From: Euryarchaeota archaeon UBA59
GTDB taxonomy: Archaea > Thermoplasmatota > Poseidoniia > Poseidoniales > Thalassarchaeaceae
Assembly (NCBI GenBank): GCA_002505495.1
Contig: DAVI01000080.1
Coordinates: 7,759-13,510 of the forward strand
Reading direction: 5' to 3'
DNA length: 5,752 bases
Under the pieces are notes generated by a model. The model was not told the DNA's origin, made no database searches, and saw only the letters and a list, made by a program, of their open reading frames with translations. Both the position numbers and the translations under genes were made by a program. How positions within the stretch are numbered: the stretch's first letter is position 1; every line of letters begins with the position of its first letter. Below, piece after piece: positions 1 to 5,752 of the stretch.

Positions 1-519
1 TGGGAGGATACAGATGGTGACGGTTACGGGGACAATCAGGCGGATGGTGCGATAACCCCTGACCGCTGCAAGGATTTTCCCGGTACCAGTCATGCTGACA
101 GGCACGGCTGCACAGACTCAGACAACGACGGCTACTCCGACTACGGCGACCGATTCCCATACGACCCGAGCCAGTGGACCGACACTGACGGTGACGGATT
201 CGGTGACAACGAGGGTGGTCACCAACCCGACTCCTGTCCTTTCCAAGAGGTGAGTTTGGGGGTCTCGCTCATCGACCGGTTCGGTTGCCCAGATACGGAC
301 AGGGACGGCTACTCCGATGCTGACGATGAAAATGAGGCAAGTCCCGACGGGACCGCCGATGCCTTCCCGCGCAACCGGATGCAGTGGGCCGACTCCGATG
401 GTGACGGCTTCGGTGACAATCCGATTGGTAGCCTGCGAGACGACTGCCCCGATGTTGCGGGCAGCTCGACAATCGACAGGCAGGGCTGCCCGGATGGCAA
501 TGACGATGGCTACAGTGAT
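1..519 (+). repeat. Three composite TSP3-like protein repeats
   Basis: The Trp codons opening each unit are at nucleotides 1, 175 and 385, so the unit lengths are 58 and 70 residues. Each unit has an Asp-rich loop, a Cys-containing linker and a second D-G-Y-S-D loop. The DNA of the Asp-rich loops is clearly similar (around 10-36, 184-210 and 394-420), but third codon positions differ. This indicates old duplication under protein-level selection rather than recent DNA amplification. The array must begin upstream of the window. Confidence 0.85.
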
Positions 520-666
520 GAGTACGGTCTCATCAACGCCCATCTCTCAATGATGTCCGAGAACCCCTCCAGCTCCCTCTTCACATTCCTCCCCCCACTG
601 GTGATCTTCCTGCTCACCTTCGCCATGGCAGTGACTCTCCGCTCGGGAGGTGAGGAAGATGAGTGA
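1..666 (+). CDS. Surface protein with thrombospondin type-3-like calcium repeats and C-terminal membrane anchor (5' partial)
   Basis: The reading frame is open from the first base to a TGA at 664-666, giving 221 visible residues; the start lies upstream of the window. Three copies of W-x-D-[TS]-D-G-D-G-[FY]-G-D-N begin at Trp 1, 59 and 129. They alternate with a second motif, D-x-C, about 14-17 residues, then D-R-x-G-C-x-D followed by D-G-Y-S-D, with cysteines at 23/37, 79/96 and 149/163. Such Asp-rich loops are typical of thrombospondin type-3 repeats, which bind Ca2+; each Cys pair could form a disulfide. Residues about 194-213 form a hydrophobic helix, followed by a short acidic tail (RSGGEEDE), so the repeats should sit outside the cell. 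The function of the missing N-terminal part is unknown. The stop overlaps the next gene's start by eight bases, suggesting co-translation. The 426-base antisense frame here is a by-product of the repeated Asp/Gly codons. Confidence 0.9.
   Translation, partial: WEDTDGDGYGDNQADGAITPDRCKDFPGTSHADRHGCTDSDNDGYSDYGDRFPYDPSQWTDTDGDGFGDNEGGHQPDSCPFQEVSLGVSLIDRFGCPDTDRDGYSDADDENEASPDGTADAFPRNRMQWADSDGDGFGDNPIGSLRDDCPDVAGSSTIDRQGCPDGNDDGYSDEYGLINAHLSMMSENPSSSLFTFLPPLVIFLLTFAMAVTLRSGGEEDE
646..653 (+). promoter_or_regulatory. Ribosome binding site for the triple-domain surface protein
   Basis: GGAGGTGA lies five bases before the ATG at 659, inside the last codons of the upstream gene. It decides the start: a GTG at 650 is in frame but lies within this Shine-Dalgarno sequence. 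The ATG at 659 is therefore preferred. Confidence 0.75.
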
Positions 667-2008
667 TTCCAAACTGCGGCGCAGTTCAATCCTCGTTGCC
701 ATGCTCTTCCTTCTGTTCCCCCTCGCAGCCGCAACTTCGGTTGCCCAAGGTGATCCATCACACATTCAGATGGACAGCAGCCGGGCCGACCAACTAGACC
801 TCAACAACGACGGCGACCCCGACACCATCCGAGTCGTCTACCTGCTGAACACCAGTTCACACTACGCAGAAGCTTCGGTACAACTCGATGTCGAGTCTGG
901 GGGAATGACCCTTACTTTCTGGGAAAACATCACCTTCAACAGAACGAGCCCTCATTTTGGCGCTCAGGATGTCGAGGCTTGGGGGGATGGAGTCTACAAT
1001 GTCCGACTGAAGGTGTGGGATGGTGAATCTGGAATACTTCTTGTCACAGAGGAATTGGGTGATTACGACCTGAAGGCGAAGTTGGTGCCTCCCTTCCTGA
1101 AATTCGAATTGAATGCAGCACCGGTTATCATGCTCGGTGACGATTGTTCGGTCAGGAGGATTTTCAGCGACGATATCGGCGAGCGCTACGAAACCATGGG
1201 CATCATCTCGCTCTCAGGAACACCGTGGTTGGTACCTGACGACCTTACGGACATCGACTGTTCAAGTTGGCCCGCCCGAGACTACGATTTGAGGATGTTC
1301 TACCGAAACGGTCTCGGGTTCACCGCTGAGACGAACCACCAATTCACGATTCACACCCTTCCTCCGCCGGGCTTCAAACTCAATGTGACAGGTCAGCATG
1401 GGGAGGTTGGGAGCGAGTGCGCCGTCGCCATTGAGCCTTCACTGGGTACCACGATGGCGCTGATGGCCATCGATTGGGATATCACCGACCCGCGCGGTGA
1501 CGAAGTCATCTCTCCAGGATTCTCCAGCATTGACTGCCGGCTATGGCAGGTCGGACTCTCCAAGGTGCGGGTGACAGTCACTTCCGGTGAAGGTCAGGAG
1601 TCCATCGGCGCCTACAATTTGGTTCGACTGCCGCCATCCGGGTCCGCCAGCGATGAGGTGCTGAACGCATCGGGTCCCAAGTCGCTTTGGCCCGACAGGT
1701 CCCTACGCGATGAGCATGAGGCGGCGCCGTTCTTTGGCGAATCAAACGGGATTGCCCAAGGAGTCGTCTTCATCATCGGCGCTCTGATTGCCATCCTGCT
1801 CGGGATTTTCGCAGCGGTGATGTGGACCCGTCGCAGCGAGGAGGAGGATTACATGAGTGGCATTGTTGGCGAGGCGATTGAACCCGATTCGGACGGGTTG
1901 CCGAGTTATGTCGACCCGACCGGAGTTCACTGGAGGCAGCATGATGACGGCAATGTCGACTGGTATGACGCGGTGGTGGATCAGTGGGTTCCCTACGAAG
2001 AGGCTTGA
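659..2008 (+). CDS. Secreted, membrane-anchored protein with three tandem beta-sandwich-like domains and a Trp/Tyr-rich cytoplasmic tail
   Basis: I do not recognise a named family for this 449-residue protein. Residues 1-29 form a signal peptide (basic start, hydrophobic core about 11-24, likely cleavage after SVA). A Ca-loop-like DLNNDGDPD lies at 47-55. Three similar beta-rich segments follow, aligned on Trp 108, 204 and 296, each followed by an alternating hydrophobic strand and closing with a Pro-Pro motif (144, 235, 325). Segments two and three each carry a Cys pair (163/201 and 254/293, with the second Cys in I-D-C-x-x-W) that could form equivalent disulfides; segment one lacks it. Five N-x-S/T sequons (64, 90, 94, 242, 336) could be glycosylated. 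Residues 368-389 are a transmembrane helix, followed by an RR pair and a 60-residue acidic, aromatic cytoplasmic tail. The gene overlaps the upstream surface-protein gene by eight bases, so the two are probably expressed together. The role is unknown; a cell-surface structural, binding or sensory protein would fit. Confidence 0.88.
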   Translation: MSDSKLRRSSILVAMLFLLFPLAAATSVAQGDPSHIQMDSSRADQLDLNNDGDPDTIRVVYLLNTSSHYAEASVQLDVESGGMTLTFWENITFNRTSPHFGAQDVEAWGDGVYNVRLKVWDGESGILLVTEELGDYDLKAKLVPPFLKFELNAAPVIMLGDDCSVRRIFSDDIGERYETMGIISLSGTPWLVPDDLTDIDCSSWPARDYDLRMFYRNGLGFTAETNHQFTIHTLPPPGFKLNVTGQHGEVGSECAVAIEPSLGTTMALMAIDWDITDPRGDEVISPGFSSIDCRLWQVGLSKVRVTVTSGEGQESIGAYNLVRLPPSGSASDEVLNASGPKSLWPDRSLRDEHEAAPFFGESNGIAQGVVFIIGALIAILLGIFAAVMWTRRSEEEDYMSGIVGEAIEPDSDGLPSYVDPTGVHWRQHDDGNVDWYDAVVDQWVPYEEA

Positions 2009-2041
2009 GAACTTACCATGTTATCCCGCTCTGCTCTGTGT

Positions 2042-2050
2042 GGAGGTGAT
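2042..2050 (+). promoter_or_regulatory. Ribosome binding site supporting a TTG start
   Basis: GGAGGTGAT lies four bases before an in-frame TTG at 2055. The other in-frame starts nearby (GTG at 2040 and 2046) overlap or precede this sequence, so TTG is the best supported start of the small membrane protein. Confidence 0.6.
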
Positions 2051-2054
2051 TGAG

Positions 2055-2516
2055 TTGTCTGATGAAGAGGTGGCGAAGACCGATAATTCCGCCTCTGCTG
2101 ATGCTCTTTCGAACAGTGTCCTTGAGGAGACGAAGTCACTTTGGAAGGTGATTGGTCTCGGTTCTTTGACTGCCAGCATGTGTTGCCTTCCCAGTGTCGT
2201 CTGGGTCCTATTTGCCGGCTCTTCGGCGATAGTCGCCGCGGACCAACTCTCAAATGACCTCTACTACGGAATCGCTCGTCCGATTGTCTACGCGGTCGCG
2301 CTGGCGGTGGTCGGGGTAGGCCTTGTCATCCACTTTCGCAGCCGCGGAATCTGTGACCTCGACCAAGCGAAGCGGGAGCGGAGGCGGATCGTGAACAGCA
2401 CACTCGCAGTTTTGACGGCAACCTTCCTCGTTTATTTCGTATGGAATTACATCATTCTCGAGGTCATCGGAATCGCCGTCGGACTACCTTGGGCAGAGTC
2501 CGCCATCTGGCGCTAG
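2055..2516 (+). CDS. Small three-helix membrane protein, MerT-like (possible metal-ion transporter)
   Basis: The product is 153 residues from the TTG start. A hydrophilic N-terminal segment (about 1-29) is followed by three hydrophobic helices at about 32-60, 73-94 and 113-144. The first helix contains ASMCCLPS with vicinal cysteines at 43/44. A third cysteine (C100) lies in the charged loop between helices two and three (CDLDQAKRERRR). Mercuric transporters of the MerT type have three helices, a vicinal Cys pair in helix one and further cysteines in the loop before helix three, so both topology and Cys placement agree. Against this, the loop has one cysteine rather than a pair, and no MerP, MerA or MerR is nearby. 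The substrate is therefore unproven, and a metal other than mercury, or a redox role, is possible. The gene lies 46 bases after the surface-protein gene on the same strand, and its stop directly abuts the stop of the convergent thiamine gene. An in-frame extension back to 1857 would lie inside the upstream gene and is not believed. Confidence 0.75.
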   Translation: MSDEEVAKTDNSASADALSNSVLEETKSLWKVIGLGSLTASMCCLPSVVWVLFAGSSAIVAADQLSNDLYYGIARPIVYAVALAVVGVGLVIHFRSRGICDLDQAKRERRRIVNSTLAVLTATFLVYFVWNYIILEVIGIAVGLPWAESAIWR

Positions 2517-3155
2517 TCACCCTTTGAGGAAGAGCAGAATCGGCCCACCCTCGTGCAGGTCTACCCTAATCATCTCAGTCGAGTGGTTAGAGAGCCCTCG
2601 GGTGCCAAGTTCCAACCACTCCTCTTCAAGTTCGTATTCGGCTCCTGTGAGGGATACCTTGGCTCGCTTGAGGGCGAACAGGGAAAACTCACCTTCGGGG
2701 CTGAAGGTAGCCTCCCTCCCTGATGATTCGACTTTGGCCAGACGGTGGGCGGCGCCGTTGTCGAGGTGTAATGTGATGGAGAGCGAGCCGTCGGCTGCGG
2801 CGAGCGCCGCATAGACCGCGAACTGGTGGTCCGACCTGCCCCCGTCCACTCCGACGACATCGATGAGCCTCCACCCTCTCTCACTGCAGTATGTGAAGGC
2901 CTTCGCAAGGTCACTATCCTCCTGTCCACTCAAGGGGATGAGTTCCGCACCTTGCGCGCGGGCCCACCCCAAATCTTCTTCGATGGCAGAATCGAGGTCT
3001 CCCAAAACGAAGTCCGGTGAGTGTTCGACCGCTCTCAGGTGAGCTAGACCGCCATCCACGGCTATGACCCTAATTTCGGGGCCGACAAACCGTTTGAGCA
3101 ACTCTCCGTCGCGCAGTTCACCGGCCGCGACGAGTAGTGTTCGCGGCTTCTCCAC
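2517..3155 (-). CDS. thiN: Thiamine pyrophosphokinase
   Basis: The 212-residue product should transfer pyrophosphate from ATP to thiamine, making thiamine diphosphate in the cytoplasm. Family motifs are in the expected order: V-D-G-G at 33-36, G-D-L-D-S at 52-56, the D-S-D-L-A-K segment at 80-85, and G-V-D-G-G-R-S-D-H at 102-110. These form the catalytic, Mg/ATP-binding half. The C-terminal thiamine-binding beta domain follows, with a typical G-L-S-N at 187-190 and a closing strand rich in Leu/Ile. The length is normal for a complete enzyme. The start is GTG; no in-frame ATG lies upstream before a stop at about 3204, and the purine-rich AAGGGA is only two bases away, so initiation may not rely on Shine-Dalgarno pairing. 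The related archaeal 6-hydroxymethylpterin diphosphokinase (MptE) is the main alternative, but GDLDS plus GGRSDH favours the thiamine enzyme. It implies thiamine salvage. No thiamine riboswitch is seen in the short leader. Confidence 0.88.
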   Translation of the reverse strand: MEKPRTLLVAAGELRDGELLKRFVGPEIRVIAVDGGLAHLRAVEHSPDFVLGDLDSAIEEDLGWARAQGAELIPLSGQEDSDLAKAFTYCSERGWRLIDVVGVDGGRSDHQFAVYAALAAADGSLSITLHLDNGAAHRLAKVESSGREATFSPEGEFSLFALKRAKVSLTGAEYELEEEWLELGTRGLSNHSTEMIRVDLHEGGPILLFLKG

Positions 3156-3254
3156 GGTCCCTTGCAGGCGCCTTTCACCATTGAGATTTCCACTGATTCC
3201 CCCTCAAACCACCACGCGCAACCCTTTAGCAGAACGCGGGATTCCCTCGGCCCC
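3156..3254. promoter_or_regulatory. Divergent intergenic region, presumed promoters for both flanking genes
   Basis: These 99 bases separate two genes transcribed away from each other, so both promoters should lie here or just inside the genes. On the plus strand, CCCTTTAGCA (3222-3231) sits about 27 bases before the ATG at 3255, the distance expected for an archaeal TATA box feeding a leaderless transcript; no Shine-Dalgarno sequence precedes that ATG. The match to a TATA consensus is weak. No clear TATA box is visible for the minus-strand gene. A short repeat, GATTCCC followed by CTC, occurs at about 3195 and 3240; its meaning is unclear. Confidence 0.4.
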
Positions 3255-5752
3255 ATGGGGGCCGAGCGGAGCGCGTGCCGCGCGTCGTATCTTGCGATGG
3301 TGTTGTTTCTGCTGATGATAGCAGCGCCCCTGACTCCATTCGCCTCGAATGCGCCGACCGTCGTCGAACTGATTGAAATTCCCGCAGCCTCGGAGACCGC
3401 CCCCTTCAGCGGCGGCCACGGCGAGCAGTTGGCCGGCGAGACCCTCATCCTCAATGCATCCGATTGGTTGGTCGAGCCGACAAGAGGCCTCGACCGTTGG
3501 GACGCAACGGTCCTCAACACGACCGTCAACTTCGACCAGATCGCTCTGGCTCGGGACGACAGGGGTAGAGCGAGAGGTTGTCTGCACGAGAGCGCTGGAG
3601 GCGTTTGGGTGGCCCGTCTGGAGTTCGGCGGCGGAACCAGCGTCACACAGATTGAGCCGGGTGGGCAGAACTTGGGCAAGCACTGCTCGATTGCGATTGA
3701 CGAGCGGGAAAAATTGCATTTGGCCTACACAGATGCGAACGACAACCTTCGAGTCGGCTACGAACTTGCAGAGGAGACCTCATCTGGTCGGACTTGGAAC
3801 ATCCGAACCGTCGAAGACCAGCATTCGGTCGCCGGCGGAATCTCACTGCTTCTGGACTCCGACGGCAACCACAACATTCTCTGGGTTGACACGACCGCCC
3901 AACTCTGGCTGAGCACCTTCACTACTTGGTGGACTCACACCCCGCTGATGACGGGAATCAGGGTCGCCACCGAATACGACGCCTATTTGGAGTCGAACGG
4001 CGATCTGAATCTGTTCTATCGAAACCTCGACTCGAACCAACTCATTCACGCCGTCCGAAACAGTACAGGCGACTGGGAAATCACAACCATTGACTCCGGC
4101 CCTACGCTCGGACCCGCCCTCGCCTTCGCAAAGGACCCGGCGAGTGGAAACATCCAGTACACCTACGCGGCTGGTCCCTCCACCATCAATATCGTTCGTG
4201 ACCTCAAGGGCCAAGAGGGCGGCCGTCTTCACCCTGGCTCAACCACAATCGCCTCTGGCTCGTCGACGACCAACTACGCAGAGCAGGCGTTCAACACTCT
4301 CGACTTCGATTGTGACGGCTTTGATGACCTCATAGTGTCAGAAGCCGGAGCCAACTCTTCCACCGGCGCAGTGCACATCTATTGGGGCAGCTCAAGTGGG
4401 CTTGCCATTACGCCATACAACCTGACCGGTTTTGCGGCCGGTGAGCGGTTCGGCTCAAGCGTGGCGAACGCGGGCGATGTCGATGGGGATGGCTGCGAGG
4501 ACCTGATAGTAGGTACAACCGGCGGGAAGGACCACCTCGGATACACCACTGGAATCGCCTATGTGTATCACGGCGGAACACGCAACGTCCTATCCCCGAA
4601 CTGGAGTGACACAGGGGCGACTGGAGCTAGTGCGAACGGCGATGAGTTCGGCGGTCGAGTATCCTCTGCTGGCGATGTCAACGGCGACGGGTTCGACGAT
4701 GTCATGGTTACAGCCACAGCCTTCGAGCATAGCGGTTACGAGGGCCGCGTCTACCTCTATCTCGGCAGCGCGAGCGGCCTTGACCAATCCCCGATTTGGA
4801 ATACCAGGGGCTACTGGTCAAATGTCATCCAAGGGTGGTCTCTGGCGGCTATCGGCGACTCGAATGGAGATGGATTCGACGACATAGCGCTCGGCGCGTC
4901 GGGTGACATGTCGGGTCTCTCTGGTTATGGGCGGGTGCAAGTCTACCACGGCGCTGCTAACGGGATTATGGCGGTTGACAACCAGTGGTTCCATCAAACC
5001 ACATACACCTTCCTCGGCTACTCAGTTGCCGGTCTGGGTGACATCAACGGCGATAACTTCAGCGACTTCGCTTTCGGGGAGCCAAATCATGACCCAAGTG
5101 CGCTCGGCAAGGTCCACATCTTCCTAGGCTCGGCCTCTGGCTACTCAGACGACCCTGACCTCGAATTGGTTGGCACCCAAACCGGACAGTTGCTCGGTAG
5201 TGCCATTGGCACCATAGGTGACCTCAATGACGACGGCAGAGAAGAGATTGCGATTTCGTCCATTGGACTTGGGACTTCAGCTGGAAAGGTCGAGTTGTTC
5301 TATGCTGATTCCAGCGAGTTGCTGCGGCCCGCTCTCAACCCGATTCTAATCGAGGGAGTTCCTGGGCAACACTTGGGAAGAACTGTTTCGGGCGGCGGGG
5401 ATGTTGACGGTGACGGAGAGTTTGAGATCTTGGTGACTTCGACGGACAAGGACATGGCAGGAAACGATGCCGGGGCAGTCATCCAGTTGGAGAAGCGCAA
5501 CACGGAGCGCAGCACAATCGGAAAGTCGGTCACGGCCCTCGACCTCGACCTCGATGACCAAGGGCGATTTCACCTCTTGATTCGCGGCCAAGGTGGCAGC
5601 ACTCACATGGAACGGCCGAACTCAGCACTGAATCCTGACGAGGCTTGGGTGGAGACTTCATTTTCCAGCGCTGTTTCCTCAATGGTTGTCACCCGAGCGG
5701 GCAAGGCGATAATTCTCGATAACAGCAGAACCTTCCATGAGCAATCCGCGAA
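3255..5752 (+). CDS. Large secreted multi-propeller protein with seven FG-GAP repeats (3' partial)
   Basis: The frame is open from the ATG at 3255 to the window end: 832 complete codons, no stop, so the C-terminus is missing. Residues about 10-32 look like a signal peptide (core LAMVLFLLMIAAPL); an ATG at 3297 (residue 15) is an alternative start but would remove the basic region. Residues about 95-310 hold five propeller-like repeats, each a hydrophobic strand, D-x-x-G or N-G turn, then a second strand (turns at about 102, 149, 201, 246 and 294). Residues about 345-740 hold seven FG-GAP repeats, F/L-G-x-S/A followed by G-D-x-[DN]-G-D-G-[FC]-x-D, with the loop Asp at 350, 408, 474, 535, 596, 656 and 716. 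Seven such repeats make the complete Ca-binding propeller known from integrin alpha chains. From about 761 the first repeat type resumes (DDQGRFHLL). An extracellular adhesion or binding role is likely; no catalytic site is recognised. It is transcribed divergently from the thiamine gene. Confidence 0.9.
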   Translation, partial: MGAERSACRASYLAMVLFLLMIAAPLTPFASNAPTVVELIEIPAASETAPFSGGHGEQLAGETLILNASDWLVEPTRGLDRWDATVLNTTVNFDQIALARDDRGRARGCLHESAGGVWVARLEFGGGTSVTQIEPGGQNLGKHCSIAIDEREKLHLAYTDANDNLRVGYELAEETSSGRTWNIRTVEDQHSVAGGISLLLDSDGNHNILWVDTTAQLWLSTFTTWWTHTPLMTGIRVATEYDAYLESNGDLNLFYRNLDSNQLIHAVRNSTGDWEITTIDSGPTLGPALAFAKDPASGNIQYTYAAGPSTINIVRDLKGQEGGRLHPGSTTIASGSSTTNYAEQAFNTLDFDCDGFDDLIVSEAGANSSTGAVHIYWGSSSGLAITPYNLTGFAAGERFGSSVANAGDVDGDGCEDLIVGTTGGKDHLGYTTGIAYVYHGGTRNVLSPNWSDTGATGASANGDEFGGRVSSAGDVNGDGFDDVMVTATAFEHSGYEGRVYLYLGSASGLDQSPIWNTRGYWSNVIQGWSLAAIGDSNGDGFDDIALGASGDMSGLSGYGRVQVYHGAANGIMAVDNQWFHQTTYTFLGYSVAGLGDINGDNFSDFAFGEPNHDPSALGKVHIFLGSASGYSDDPDLELVGTQTGQLLGSAIGTIGDLNDDGREEIAISSIGLGTSAGKVELFYADSSELLRPALNPILIEGVPGQHLGRTVSGGGDVDGDGEFEILVTSTDKDMAGNDAGAVIQLEKRNTERSTIGKSVTALDLDLDDQGRFHLLIRGQGGSTHMERPNSALNPDEAWVETSFSSAVSSMVVTRAGKAIILDNSRTFHEQSA
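4299..5480 (+). repeat. Seven FG-GAP repeats forming a predicted seven-bladed propeller
   Basis: The Ca-loop aspartates are encoded at nucleotides 4302, 4476, 4674, 4857, 5040, 5220 and 5400, giving spacings of 58, 66, 61, 61, 60 and 60 residues. Repeats 2, 3 and 4 keep a full D-x-[DN]-G-D-G loop. Repeat 1 has Cys in place of the first Gly (DFDCDG), repeat 5 has D-N for D-G, repeat 6 has DLNDDG and ends in E-E, and repeat 7 keeps DVDGDG but ends F-E. Some loops may therefore bind calcium more weakly. Confidence 0.88.

Noticed and set aside
118..543. Long antisense open frame opposite the TSP3 repeats
   Set aside because: It arises because repeated Asp/Gly codons read as Val/Thr/Ser on the other strand; the plus-strand protein has clear family motifs.
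1857..2054. N-terminal extension of the MerT-like protein, overlapping the upstream gene
   Set aside because: The extension lies almost entirely inside the tail-coding part of the upstream gene, and a strong ribosome site at 2042-2050 points to TTG 2055.
3156..3204. Thiamine (TPP) riboswitch before the thiamine pyrophosphokinase gene
   Set aside because: I see no CTGAGA-type conserved core in the short leader, and the space is too small for a full aptamer.
3195..3248. Short direct repeat GATTCCC plus CTC in the divergent spacer as an operator
   Set aside because: Two copies of about nine bases with slight mismatch could occur by chance; no palindrome or conservation evidence is available.
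3062..3719. Two long minus-strand frames opposite the start of the FG-GAP gene and the divergent spacer
   Set aside because: Neither shows a domain or motif; both overlap strongly supported coding sequence on the other strand and the thiamine gene start.
3373..3912. Plus-strand 179-codon frame inside the FG-GAP gene
   Set aside because: It is a shifted frame of the long gene, rich in Ser/Thr/Arg with no recognisable pattern, while the long frame continues through with regular repeats.

Overview
The window looks like a piece of an archaeal genome, most plausibly a marine planktonic euryarchaeote of the Poseidoniales (Marine Group II) type. This is an inference from gene style: Asp-rich thrombospondin-type-3 repeats alternating with cysteine motifs, surface proteins with one C-terminal membrane anchor and a short acidic or aromatic cytoplasmic tail, a long FG-GAP secreted protein, dense packing and moderately high GC. 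No rRNA or other phylogenetic marker is present, so a bacterium with similar surface proteins cannot be excluded.

Layout. Positions 1-666 (+) hold the 3' end of a Ca-binding-repeat protein ending in a transmembrane anchor. Its stop overlaps the start of the next gene (659-2008, +), which encodes a protein with a signal peptide, three tandem beta-rich domains, a membrane anchor and an unusual Trp/Tyr-rich cytoplasmic tail. After 46 bases comes a small three-helix membrane protein (2055-2516, +) resembling MerT-type mercury transporters, probably starting at TTG. It meets a convergent thiamine pyrophosphokinase gene (2517-3155, -) with no bases between the two stop codons. A 99-base divergent spacer separates that gene from a very large secreted protein (3255 to beyond 5752, +). 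This last gene stays open for 832 codons and runs off the window end. It carries seven FG-GAP repeats flanked on both sides by other propeller-like repeats.

The window is essentially all coding. Three of the five genes encode secreted or surface-anchored repeat proteins, two of them translationally overlapped, so this is mostly a cell-surface locus with one metabolic gene (thiamine salvage) and one possible metal transporter. I see no mobile element, CRISPR array, tRNA or rRNA. The most interesting points are the possible nested-propeller architecture of the last protein, the internally triplicated surface protein with its cytoplasmic aromatic tail, and the orphan MerT-like protein.
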